Positions 41,106-49,160 of a stretch of 64,000 nt of DNA are shown here, piece by piece (within the stretch, counting starts at the first letter, position 1; each line of letters begins with the position of its first letter). Position numbers and translations under genes: made by a program. Below the pieces are notes generated by a model. The model did no database searches and was not told where the DNA came from. It was given only the letters and a program-made list of their open reading frames with translations. This DNA is from Akkermansia sp. (lineage in GTDB: Bacteria > Verrucomicrobiota > Verrucomicrobiia > Verrucomicrobiales > Akkermansiaceae), in assembly GCA_017415555.1 (NCBI GenBank), contig JAFQGF010000037.1, positions 42,229 through 106,228 of the forward strand, read 5' to 3'.

Positions 41106-41875
41106 GTTGCACCGGGCAGGTGGTGTGGATTCTGGGGCTGGGGTATCTGGGGCGTTCTCTTGCCGCTCAATGTCAGGCCGCCGGGGCTCGGGTCTTTACT
41201 ATCGATGTGTCCGCTGCTGCCGGGGCGGACATGTGCGCCGATGCTTCACACCCGGATTCAATTGCCGATGCCTTGGGGGTGACGGGGATTCCCTCTGCCA
41301 TATTCTGTTGTCTGGCAACTCATGGTGGCACCGTGCCGGACTATGATAACTGCTACCGCCGGACGGCTCAGACCCTCTCTGCCGCCGGGCTGGCTTCCCT
41401 CTGCGTGTTCTGTTCCTCATCCTCCCTGTATGCCGGCCTCTCGGAGCGCTCGTCTGTGCTGGCTGCTGCAGAGCAGCTCATTCTCTCTGCCGGGGGCTGT
41501 GTGGCGAGGCTGGCTCCTCTGTATGGCCCGGCTCGCTGTGAATTGCTGCGCCGCCACCTCATCGGTGCTCCTTGCCTGCACGGTTCCCCCTCACGTGTGC
41601 TCAACTATGTGCATGTGGAGGATGCCTCCGCCGCACTACGCATCCTGGCTCATGCTCGTGTTTCGGGGGTATATGCTGTTTGTGGCGAAAGTTTTACAAA
41701 GAAAGAAGCCTATTCTCTGCTGGAGCAGATATCTGGAATTCCCACGGCGGGAACATCTTCTGCTCCCGGGCGCCGTTGTGCTACCTCTATGCCGCTCGAT
41801 TCTACCCCCCTCCGTACGCTCGGCTGGGTCCCGTCCCATTCTTTTGCGTCTTTTGTGGCCCAGGCCTCTCGCTGA
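41102..41875 (+). CDS. NAD(P)-dependent epimerase/dehydratase-like protein (extended SDR)
   Basis: A 257-residue Rossmann protein beginning VVWILGLGYLGRSLAAQC (GxGxxG, dinucleotide binding). Other SDR landmarks are CVFCSSSSLYAG (catalytic Ser and Tyr region), RLAPLYGPAR and VLNYVHVEDASAALRIL. Similar YeeZ-like proteins lack a known substrate. It is translationally coupled to ispD by a 4-bp overlap, but a role in the MEP pathway is not implied by the family. Confidence 0.82.
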   Translation: MSCTGQVVWILGLGYLGRSLAAQCQAAGARVFTIDVSAAAGADMCADASHPDSIADALGVTGIPSAIFCCLATHGGTVPDYDNCYRRTAQTLSAAGLASLCVFCSSSSLYAGLSERSSVLAAAEQLILSAGGCVARLAPLYGPARCELLRRHLIGAPCLHGSPSRVLNYVHVEDASAALRILAHARVSGVYAVCGESFTKKEAYSLLEQISGIPTAGTSSAPGRRCATSMPLDSTPLRTLGWVPSHSFASFVAQASR

Positions 41876-41929
41876 TGCCGCTTTTCTAATGCATTTATTA
41901 GCAGCTTGCTAGATGCAGCTTTGTGAGAG

Positions 41930-42095
41930 TTTCTCATTTTGAATGAGATGTACAGCCTTTTTTTGTAAAAGGCTTCATTTTTCAATCTTGTTCCACTGGA
42001 TGTCGTTTTTGGAGGCGGCGTTTTTTTGAATGTTGTTGATTGCTTAACTCGTTGATAACGAGTGTTAGAAAGATTATCTCATTCAAAATGAGATA
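41930..42095 (+). promoter_or_regulatory. Putative invertible promoter of autotransporter 2
   Basis: Far site 41930-41950: arm TTTCTCATT, core TTG, arm AATGAGATG. Gene-side site 42075-42095: arm TATCTCATT, core CAA, arm AATGAGATA. The cores are reverse complements; 18 bp (TCTCATTTTGAATGAGAT) match as an inverted repeat, centres 145 bp apart. TGTACA (minus strand, 41949-41954) points away from the gene; on inversion it would lie 17 bp before TAACAT (42094-42099), 53 bp upstream of the ATG. In the present orientation TTGATA-17-TATCTC could still give weak transcription. The 41876-42152 gap has no gene. Confidence 0.68.
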
Positions 42096-42152
42096 ACATA
42101 TTCTCGCAGCAGGTAAGCTTGCTGCACTCAATCACACTACGATTTTTACATT

Positions 42153-44396
42153 ATGAAAACAAGATTACCTAAAACGTTGTTGGTGGCTCTGATGGCAGCT
42201 TTCTCTGTTAGCTATTCTTTTGCGGAAACGATTACGGGAACTGTAGTAAAAAATGCTACCACAGAAATATCAAGCGAGTCTTTGTATGTAGGAACTACAG
42301 CCAAAGCTGTTTTAGAAGTCACCAATGGAGCATCTTATGATATGTCTAAGGGCGTAACACTGCAGATAGGTAGCTCTGATACAGAGGGTACTCTAACTGT
42401 AAATAAGGAGTCAAATTTCATAGGTGGATACAACAATTTCTTGCTCTACGATGGTAGTGTGAGTGTCCTGAATAGATCAGAATTACGCGTATGTGCGGTC
42501 GATCCTAACGCGAGTAGTAAGATAAACTATAGAGCCATGTTGGGCATCAATTCGAACTCGACTGCAACGCTTAATGTGGCTGATGGAGGTAAGTTTTATA
42601 GCGCGGCATCCCAGTTTATAACAAACTTCAGCGACAATACCACAGTCAACATATCCGTGGAAGGAAACGGATCAAAGTTAACGATTGCTGAGGAAACGGT
42701 AAGCACAGGCCAAAACTTTGTGGCGGATTCCGGTATATGGGTAAAAAGAGAGAATGGCGTTGATGGATGGTTCCGCTCTTCCGGGTGGTATGATAAAGAT
42801 TCGACCGGAGGAGAGTGGGTTCACAACGGACATAGTAAAGTAATCGTATATCTCGGAGATTCCGGAACGAATACCGCAAATTCTCCGAAACCCAAACCTC
42901 GCGGTGAAAAAAATTCTCCTGTGAACAATTGCGTCACTAACATCAGCATCTCTAATGGCGGTATAGCCGACTTCCGGAACTCTCTGACATATATCGGTAG
43001 TTTCCTGGATAGAGAAGAAGGCTGCACCAACAAATCCGTCAACTTCAACATCGGCGAAGGCTCCTCCATTTCCTTTAATCGCCTGGAGGTGTATGCTGAC
43101 ACCAACATCACGAACTCCGGCCGCTTCAATGTGAACGGGAATATGACCCTGCACACAGGGACTACCCTGACGCTGAATCTCACCAAGGCCAACATGTCCA
43201 CCCCGGTGATTACCTTGGGTAAAGATGCGGATGTGCTGACGCGTACCACCACCGATACCGGGTACAGTGCCGGTGGAATTACCATCCACCTCAACGGCAC
43301 AGAAAACATGATGGCTGGCACTAAGTTTATCCTGTTCAATGACACGAGCATTCTGAGCGAGGAAAATATGGCCAATGTGACTTTCACCGGTACCGCCGCA
43401 GAGGTGTCCAGCGACGGCACCAATACTATCATCACCCTGTTGGAGGAGGTGTACCTGGGACACGACCCGCTGGCGGATGCTGTGCAGGCAGCCAACTGGG
43501 GTGTGTACAAGAGCAGCCAGGCCTTCACCAGCCTGTTGTGGGCTCCTCGCTCCAACGCCGTTGTGGTGAAAAACATCGAGAAACCCACGGCTGACGGCAA
43601 GGGCAGCATCATGACCACGGAGGTGGAGGGCCGCACGCTGGCCTGGGGCTCTGTGTACAGCAGTTTCTCCCGCAACAGCAGCTCCGGCGTCTTCGCCGGT
43701 GCCGAGTACAGCATTGTTGGCGGTGCCATTGGTGTGGAGCGTCAGTTTGCCTGCGGCAGCAGCATCGGTGCCGCCTTCGGTTACGACTGGGGCAAGGCCT
43801 CTCCCTTCACCACCTCCCGTGTGGACCAGGAGAGCTGGCATGCCGCCCTCTATGGCCGCGCCGCAGAGTGGAAGCTGGGACAGAAGAGCAGTGTAGCCCT
43901 CGATTGGAGCGCCGCTGTGGGCAGCACCACCTCCGAGCACATGGCGCTGGGCAGTGATTGGACTCAGGAGAACATTCAGCTGGATGCCCGCGCTACCTAC
44001 ACCTACGCGCTGACGGAACGCACGGCTCTCTCTGCCTTCGTGGGGGCGCAGTACTATGCCCAGAACGACGACAGCACAGAGCGCGTGGAGGCGGACAGCC
44101 TGCAGAACCTGCGCCTGATGGTGGGTGGCGGTATTTCCCACAAGCTGACGGAGAAGACCACGCTCTTTGGCGAGGCGATGCTGTTCAACGACACCATGCG
44201 CCACAACCCGGATGTGACACTGGACGACTTTGAGTACGGCACGGGTGCCAACCCCGGGCGCCTGGGTGGCAGCGTGACGGCCGGGGCCCAGTATCAGCTC
44301 ACGCCGGACTGGACACTGCGCGGCAGCTACAGCTACGAGGGAGCTGACAACAGCAATGAGCACCGTGTGAACGTGGGCGCCGTGTATAGCTTCTGA
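42153..44396 (+). CDS. Autotransporter 2
   Basis: A 747-residue type V secreted outer-membrane protein: signal peptide (MKTRLPKTLLVALMAAFSVSYSFAE), a passenger of about 450 residues of short beta strands rich in Thr, Asn and Ser (LNVADGGKFYSAASQF, FNIGEGSSISFNRLEVYADTNI), then the barrel (RTLAWGSVYSSFSR..., AAFGYDWGKASPFTTSRVDQESWHAALYGRA, ending NVGAVYSF). The passenger lacks the NISGG rungs of autotransporter 1, so ligands probably differ while the barrel is shared. No Shine-Dalgarno is visible. The 5' half is less GC-rich than the barrel half, suggesting passenger exchange. Confidence 0.9.
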   Translation: MKTRLPKTLLVALMAAFSVSYSFAETITGTVVKNATTEISSESLYVGTTAKAVLEVTNGASYDMSKGVTLQIGSSDTEGTLTVNKESNFIGGYNNFLLYDGSVSVLNRSELRVCAVDPNASSKINYRAMLGINSNSTATLNVADGGKFYSAASQFITNFSDNTTVNISVEGNGSKLTIAEETVSTGQNFVADSGIWVKRENGVDGWFRSSGWYDKDSTGGEWVHNGHSKVIVYLGDSGTNTANSPKPKPRGEKNSPVNNCVTNISISNGGIADFRNSLTYIGSFLDREEGCTNKSVNFNIGEGSSISFNRLEVYADTNITNSGRFNVNGNMTLHTGTTLTLNLTKANMSTPVITLGKDADVLTRTTTDTGYSAGGITIHLNGTENMMAGTKFILFNDTSILSEENMANVTFTGTAAEVSSDGTNTIITLLEEVYLGHDPLADAVQAANWGVYKSSQAFTSLLWAPRSNAVVVKNIEKPTADGKGSIMTTEVEGRTLAWGSVYSSFSRNSSSGVFAGAEYSIVGGAIGVERQFACGSSIGAAFGYDWGKASPFTTSRVDQESWHAALYGRAAEWKLGQKSSVALDWSAAVGSTTSEHMALGSDWTQENIQLDARATYTYALTERTALSAFVGAQYYAQNDDSTERVEADSLQNLRLMVGGGISHKLTEKTTLFGEAMLFNDTMRHNPDVTLDDFEYGTGANPGRLGGSVTAGAQYQLTPDWTLRGSYSYEGADNSNEHRVNVGAVYSF

Positions 44397-44427
44397 TAAG
44401 GGGAACTAACGGCTCCATTCTCTTACC

Positions 44428-44455
44428 GGGCATGCCTGCGAAAGCAGGCATGCCC
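44428..44455 (+). terminator. Hairpin after autotransporter 2
   Basis: A 12-bp perfect stem GGGCATGCCTGC / GCAGGCATGCCC with a GAAA tetraloop, 31 bp past the stop; no T-run. Confidence 0.65.
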
Positions 44456-44580
44456 GCTTGGTAAAAGGGAGTTGGCAGAGGTGTTGCGAGTCGACAGGCA
44501 AGGCCGTTTTTGTGCCCGCCCTGCGGGCTCCCGGCTTGCGCTCACACAGTCCCCCGCTAAAGTCAGTTTGTCGGAGAGGT

Positions 44581-44991
44581 TCAGAACAGGGGCGGGGTGC
44601 AGGGGAAGAGACCGATGGCTCCGTTCGGGGAGGCGATGAGCATGCTCAGCCCCCAGTAATACAGGCAGGCGAAGGCCACCGGGGAGAGGTAAACACCGCT
44701 ATAGAGAATCCAGCGTCCACCGCCTATGCCGTGGCGGCGGTTGCTGTGTTGCAGAAGGGCGTGCAGCACGGGTACCACTGCCGTAATCAGGATGAGCGTG
44801 CCGGGCATGAATCCCAGTGTATGTGCCAGATAGATAACCCACATCGCTACACTGCCGGCTACGGGGGGATGGACTATGCTCATGCCGATAAGGACAATGA
44901 GGAGAAGTACCGGGATGTAGAGCAGAATGGTGCCGAGGGTACAACCGCGGGCTATGAAATCCAGACTTCTGTCGCTGCGAGGTACATGCAT
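44581..44991 (-). CDS. Small polytopic membrane protein, unknown function
   Basis: A 136-residue protein with three to four hydrophobic helices (LGTILLYIPVLLLIVLIGMSIV, SVAMWVIYLAHTLGFMPGTLILITAVVPVLHALL, YLSPVAFACLYYWGLSMLIA). No family recognised. The start at MHVPRSDR avoids a 21-codon extension lacking hydrophobic or conserved features. It is divergently transcribed from the J-domain gene. Confidence 0.6.
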   Translation of the reverse strand: MHVPRSDRSLDFIARGCTLGTILLYIPVLLLIVLIGMSIVHPPVAGSVAMWVIYLAHTLGFMPGTLILITAVVPVLHALLQHSNRRHGIGGGRWILYSGVYLSPVAFACLYYWGLSMLIASPNGAIGLFPCTPPLF

Positions 44992-45105
44992 GGCTGTGGT
45001 TCTTTCATCAGCCAGTATAGCAGTTGTAACAAAGTTGTAAAGCTTATTCTGCATTTTCTCCTTTTACGGCAGGGGGTAATGTGTTAAACTGTGGCAGCAG
45101 GAAAT

Positions 45106-45861
45106 ATGCGTACGGATTATTACCAGCTTCTGGATGTGGCAGAGAAGGCAACGGCGGCAGAAATTAAGACTGCCTACCGCCGCCAGGCCAGGCGATATCA
45201 TCCGGATGTGAACGAGGGAAATCCCATTGCCGAAGAGCGTTTTAAGCTGATTGCTGAGGCATACCGTACACTGGGAGAGCCGGCGCGAAGGGCGGATTAT
45301 GATGCATGGCTGGAGCGGCAGACGCGCCTGAGCCATGCGCCGGAGCTGGCTGCTATGGCCGCAAGGCGTGGGGGCAGGGTATCGGTGCGCCATGCGTATG
45401 AGCGGCGGGAGCAACGCGTGCACCGGCGGGGCGTTCGGAATGGTGGTACGCGTGTGCCGCGGTTGTTTGCCATGCGGACACGCGGAGATGCAGGTTTACT
45501 GAATTTTGTGGTGTTTTATTCCATCTGTCTGGCGGTGATGGTGCCGTGGTTTATCGGCTATGTCGGCCGCGAGGCTCCTCATACCTTGGCAGATGGCCCC
45601 CGGGCAAGCAATAAATTGCCCGGGGAATCAGATTTGCCACCGGAGGTGCAGGAGCGCGAGCTTCGCAATTTCAGGGAGCGCATTGAGCGCGCCGCAGAGG
45701 CCGGAGAGCCCTGGGCGCAGTTCCGTTATGGCATGATGCTCTTCCATGGCTACCAGGGACTCCCCCAGAATCGAGAGGCTGCAATGCAGTGGTGGAAGAA
45801 AGCAGCGGAGGCCGGGCATATCCCCGCCGCCCGTATGCTGGATGCGGCGAGTAGAAAGTAA
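45106..45861 (+). CDS. J-domain protein with membrane helix and Sel1-like repeat
   Basis: A 251-residue protein. Residues 1-65 are a DnaJ J domain ([38 protein letters not shown] at 32-34) that stimulates DnaK ATPase. A basic stretch follows, then one transmembrane helix ([23 protein letters not shown], about 127-150) and a C-terminal Sel1-like repeat ([35 protein letters not shown]). It may recruit DnaK to the membrane, with the Sel1 part outside the cytoplasm if topology is simple. AGGA lies 3 bp before the ATG; an in-frame GTG at 45091 is an alternative start. Confidence 0.88.
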   Translation: MRTDYYQLLDVAEKATAAEIKTAYRRQARRYHPDVNEGNPIAEERFKLIAEAYRTLGEPARRADYDAWLERQTRLSHAPELAAMAARRGGRVSVRHAYERREQRVHRRGVRNGGTRVPRLFAMRTRGDAGLLNFVVFYSICLAVMVPWFIGYVGREAPHTLADGPRASNKLPGESDLPPEVQERELRNFRERIERAAEAGEPWAQFRYGMMLFHGYQGLPQNREAAMQWWKKAAEAGHIPAARMLDAASRK

Positions 45862-45929
45862 CACAGCCTGAGGCGAGAGGCCTTTGCCGGGCTATTTTTG
45901 CGAGCCTCCCGGACTTCTCTGCAGCGTAA

Positions 45930-46904
45930 TCAGTGCCAGATGAGGCCAACGGCCTCGCGCAGGCGGGTCATGGTGCGGGCGGCTTCTTCGCGGGCGCGGG
46001 TGGCACCATCGGTAAGCACGCGGGACACATAATCCGGGTTGGCCACAATCCACTCGCGCTTTTCGCGGGCAGCACGGAAGTATTCCCAATAGGCCTCGAA
46101 CACGTCTTTCTTGAACTGGCCGTAGCCTACGCCGCCACGCTGGTGGGCAGCCACCATTTCCTCGTATTGTTCCGGGGTGGCAAAGAGCTTGTAAATGGCC
46201 AGAATGATGGAGCCCTCCGTGGGTTTGGGGGCTTCCAGGGGGGTGGCATCGGTCACAATTTTCTTGTTGATAAGCTTACGCAGGGGCTTTTCCTCGCCGA
46301 AGATGGGGAGGGTGTTGCCATAACTTTTGCTCATTTTCTGACCATCCAGACCGGGCACCACGGCGGTTACCTCGCTGATGATGGCCTCCGGCAGCTTGAA
46401 GATATCTGCCCCGAAGGTATCGTTGATTTTCGCGGCGAGGTCGCGTGTGACTTCCAGATGCTGTTTCTGATCCTTGCCTACGGGCACGGCATCGCTGTTG
46501 TAGAGCAGGATGTCCGCCGCCATGAGGGCCGGGTAGGCAAAGAGTGCGTGGCTGGGCGAGAATCCCTTAGCCACTTTGTCCTTGTAGGAGTGGCAACGCT
46601 CCAGCAGCCCCATGGGACACACTGTGGAGAGTATCCAGGCAAGCTCGTTTACCTCCGGTACAGCAGACTGGGAGAACAGGACAGCCTTTTGCGGGTCGAG
46701 ACCGCATGCGAGGAAATCCACGGCCAGGCTCATGGTGTTGTCGCGCAGTTTCTGCGCGCTTTCCATGGTCGTCATGGCGTGGTAGTTGGCAATGAAGTAG
46801 AAGGCTTCGCCTTTTTCCTGCAGCTCGACTGCGGGTTTGATGGCACCGAAGTAATTACCGATGTGAAGCTGGCCGCTGGGCTGTAATCCTGTGAGGAAGC
46901 GCAT
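45930..46904 (-). CDS. trpS: Tryptophanyl-tRNA synthetase
   Basis: A 324-residue class I synthetase charging tRNA-Trp. Seen: TGLQPSGQLHIGNYFGA (HIGN form of HIGH, residues about 14-17), the PVGKDQKQHLEVTRDLA tryptophan-pocket region, and KMSKS in DGQKMSKSYGN. Length is typical (320-340). It lies 27 bp downstream of the thioredoxin-like lipoprotein gene on the same strand, and no separate promoter is evident. Confidence 0.97.
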   Translation of the reverse strand: MRFLTGLQPSGQLHIGNYFGAIKPAVELQEKGEAFYFIANYHAMTTMESAQKLRDNTMSLAVDFLACGLDPQKAVLFSQSAVPEVNELAWILSTVCPMGLLERCHSYKDKVAKGFSPSHALFAYPALMAADILLYNSDAVPVGKDQKQHLEVTRDLAAKINDTFGADIFKLPEAIISEVTAVVPGLDGQKMSKSYGNTLPIFGEEKPLRKLINKKIVTDATPLEAPKPTEGSIILAIYKLFATPEQYEEMVAAHQRGGVGYGQFKKDVFEAYWEYFRAAREKREWIVANPDYVSRVLTDGATRAREEAARTMTRLREAVGLIWH

Positions 46905-46931
46905 AATGTCGTCTGTTATGGTGTGGGAAAA

Positions 46932-47477
46932 TCAGTTGTTGCTGTTGGTGAGAACGTTCCGGATGAAGCTTCGCATGTCATCCACGCCTTTAGAGCCTTC
47001 GAGGGTACGCAGTTTCACGCCCTCCGTATAGAGAATGGTAGTTGGTACTTTGGTGAGGGCGAATTCTTCCGCCAGTACGGGGAAGGCATCGGCATTCACC
47101 TCTACTACCTGAATGTTGCCCATCTCCTCTTCTGCCAGGGTCTTAAGCGTCCGGCGCATGGAATCGCTGTACCTGCACCAGGGAGCCGTGAAGAAGAGTA
47201 ACAGGCTTCTGCCGGAAACGCCGGTCACCTGGCGGATGTCCTCCCCTTTGTATTCACTGTAAAGCTCGTACTTGGGCGCTCCGGGAAGTCCGGTGGGGAT
47301 ATGGAGATCCTTTCGGACGAGGGACTCCAGGGATTCGCGCTGGGGGTTGGGGGCAGGTTTTGTGGCAGTGGTGAACTGTGCGGCTCTTTCTGCTCGCTCG
47401 GCGTCAGAATCCCGGCACCCGGGCAGCAGCAAAGCCGAGGCACAAAGAGGCAGAGTGATGAGCAGAGTATGCTTCAT
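46932..47477 (-). CDS. Thioredoxin-fold lipoprotein with CRYS active site
   Basis: A 181-residue lipoprotein (lipobox LLPGC, Cys21). Residues about 80-175 form a thioredoxin fold (RSLLLFFTAPWCRYSDSMRRTLKTLAEE...VVEVNADAFPVLAEEFALTKVPTTILY) with the cis-Pro in VPTT. The CxxC is C-R-Y-S (Cys101), so the resolving cysteine is missing. It could act as a monothiol reductase/isomerase or a holdase in the periplasm. It heads a pair with trpS. A weak TTCACA-17-GAAAAT promoter ends 6 bp before the ATG. Confidence 0.85.
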   Translation of the reverse strand: MKHTLLITLPLCASALLLPGCRDSDAERAERAAQFTTATKPAPNPQRESLESLVRKDLHIPTGLPGAPKYELYSEYKGEDIRQVTGVSGRSLLLFFTAPWCRYSDSMRRTLKTLAEEEMGNIQVVEVNADAFPVLAEEFALTKVPTTILYTEGVKLRTLEGSKGVDDMRSFIRNVLTNSNN

Positions 47478-47524
47478 GCCTGTATTTTCTACCTAAAAGC
47501 CCTGTTTGTGAAGCTTGTAGTGTG

Positions 47525-47794
47525 TCATTTATGCCTTTTGCCGGGGGCGATGAAGCGCAGCACATCCCGCTCGGGCAGGTGCATTTCCTGCCCGCTGCCC
47601 GGCAGTAGCAGGCGCCTGGCAGCCACGCGGCGCATGCGGAAGGTGCCGAAACGTGCCAGTTTGACCTCGCGGTCTTCCTTCAGTCCATCCTTGATGGCGC
47701 GGGTCACAGCCGTCAGTGCCAGCTCGGCCGCGCCCGGGGTGGCTGTGCCTCCCAGGGCATGACGCACCAACTCGAGGAGCTGCCTGCGGTTCAT
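47525..47794 (-). CDS. Divergent HU-like DNA-binding protein
   Basis: An 89-residue protein with an HU/IHF layout: MNRRQLLELVRHALGG...GAAELALTAVTRAIKDGL (helical dimerisation part), VKLARFGTFRMRRVAARRLLLPGSGQEMHLPERDVLRFIAPGKRHK (beta arm). The arm's usual RxGRNPxTG is replaced by RRLLLPGSGQEM, so DNA contacts should differ from HU at 18889. Its ATG overlaps the stop of the upstream secreted-protein gene (ATGA), an odd partnership. Confidence 0.78.
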   Translation of the reverse strand: MNRRQLLELVRHALGGTATPGAAELALTAVTRAIKDGLKEDREVKLARFGTFRMRRVAARRLLLPGSGQEMHLPERDVLRFIAPGKRHK

Positions 47795-48237
47795 GGCGTT
47801 ACTTCCGCTTTGGTGGTACCGATGGGAAGGCGGTTGAACTCTCTGGACTTGATGAGTCCGGTTTGTCTGCAACGCAGGGTGCTGATGAAGAAGCGCCTGA
47901 AGGCTTCCTGGTGCCGGACATGAAGTTCCGGGTCATTCCGGAGGAGGCGGGCCACCTCCTTGCTCATGTCCGGATTGTGGCGTATGTGCGTCAGAGCCAT
48001 ATAGAGCTTGCCGTGCAGGGTTTCGATGCGTGCGGCTACAGCGGCAGCGGAGTCGGCATCATTGACGCTGTCCTGCAGGGGGACAAGCTCTTCGCAGATG
48101 GAATTGACCAGGTGAACATACACGGCGGCATGTTCTTGCGGGGTGAGTAATTCGTGCGGGGTGACTTCGCTGGGGGGAAGCCCCTGAACTGCGGGAACGA
48201 GTAAACCGATGAGGGAGAAGAGAAGGTAATGTTTCAT
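47791..48237 (-). CDS. Small exported helical protein, unknown function
   Basis: A 148-residue protein with a signal peptide (MKHYLLFSLIGLLVPAVQG-LPPSE). The mature part is predicted helical (ELLTPQEHAAVYVHLVNSICEELVPLQDSV...ARIETLHGKLYMALTHIRHNPDMSKEVARLL) with two Cys. No family recognised. I use MKHYLLF as the start; 20 further codons upstream have no signal character. It overlaps the HU-like gene by 4 bp. Confidence 0.65.
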   Translation of the reverse strand: MKHYLLFSLIGLLVPAVQGLPPSEVTPHELLTPQEHAAVYVHLVNSICEELVPLQDSVNDADSAAAVAARIETLHGKLYMALTHIRHNPDMSKEVARLLRNDPELHVRHQEAFRRFFISTLRCRQTGLIKSREFNRLPIGTTKAEVTP

Positions 48238-48274
48238 TGGTATATAGTGTGAATGTGTGTGTAAAAATGGGAAA

Positions 48275-49072
48275 TTATTCATTGCGACTGCGTGCATTCA
48301 GCAGAATGAGCACGTAGTACACCAGCATGGCTATGGAGGACAGGGCGGCGGCCACATACGTCATGGCAGCCCAGCGCAGAGCGGTGCCGGCTTGCCCGTG
48401 CATGGCACTGTTTGCAAGGCCGGAGGATTGCATCCATGCCAGTGCGCGTCGGGAGGCGTCGAATTCCACGGGTAGGGTGACCAGGGCAAACACGGTCGTG
48501 GTGGCAAAAAGAGCCAGCCCAATCCAGGCTACGGTGGTGCCTGTGCCCATGGCTACCAGAATGAGGCCGAGGATGAGCACAATCTGCCCGAGGCGGGAAC
48601 CGATGTTCACCAGAGGTACCAGCTCGCTGCGCAGCGTCAGCCAGGCGTAGTTCCGGGCATGCTGTACGGCGTGTCCGCACTCGTGAGCTGCCACTGCCAT
48701 AGCGGCCACCGTGGCTTCGGCATACACGGTGTCGCTGAGGTTGACGGTTCGGTTCACGGGGTTGTAGTGGTCAGTCAGGGCGCCGGGCGTGTGTGTTACC
48801 TGAACATCGTGCAGGCCGTGGGCTGCGAGCATTCTGCGTGCTACCTGTGCACCGGTGAGCGGAGCGGGCTCGGCAGAGTATTGCCGCATGCTGGCCTGCA
48901 TGCGGCTCTGTACGATGCCGCCCACAAGCCCTGCCAGCAGAATGAGTCCGATGCCGATGACGGAAGCACCGCCATACATGCCGGTACCCATTCCGGGGCC
49001 GAGCATGTAGCCGGTCTGTTCGCCGTAATAGGGGGCGTATTGTGCCAGAATGGTGAAAAGTTGTTCAGTCAT
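48275..49072 (-). CDS. Zinc-dependent membrane metallopeptidase (YugP type)
   Basis: A 265-residue membrane protein. A zinc-binding HECGH motif (AAHECGHAVQHARNY) is followed by a hydrophobic pair (IVLILGLILVAMGTGTTVAWIGLALFATTTVFALVTLPVEFDASRRALAWM) and a last helix near the C-terminus. DHYNPVNRTVNLSDTVYAEATVAAMAVAAHECGH is the core pattern of the YugP-like family, whose substrates are unknown. Start at MTEQLFTI; a TATCAT -10 lies 14 bp upstream. Confidence 0.88.
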   Translation of the reverse strand: MTEQLFTILAQYAPYYGEQTGYMLGPGMGTGMYGGASVIGIGLILLAGLVGGIVQSRMQASMRQYSAEPAPLTGAQVARRMLAAHGLHDVQVTHTPGALTDHYNPVNRTVNLSDTVYAEATVAAMAVAAHECGHAVQHARNYAWLTLRSELVPLVNIGSRLGQIVLILGLILVAMGTGTTVAWIGLALFATTTVFALVTLPVEFDASRRALAWMQSSGLANSAMHGQAGTALRWAAMTYVAAALSSIAMLVYYVLILLNARSRNE

Positions 49073-49160
49073 TTTGTATGCGCTTATGATACCATAGAGA
49101 CACGCTTCGTGCCACATTCGTTCATGTGCTTTTGGTAGATTTTCCTGTCAGTAATACAGA

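Noticed and set aside
42678..44363. A 561-codon minus-strand frame
   Set aside because: Antisense to autotransporter 2, which has signal peptide, barrel and C-terminal Phe.
45106..45861. J-domain/Sel1 protein as part of a defence system
   Set aside because: No nuclease, NTPase or toxin partner is nearby; the neighbours are trpS and a small membrane protein.
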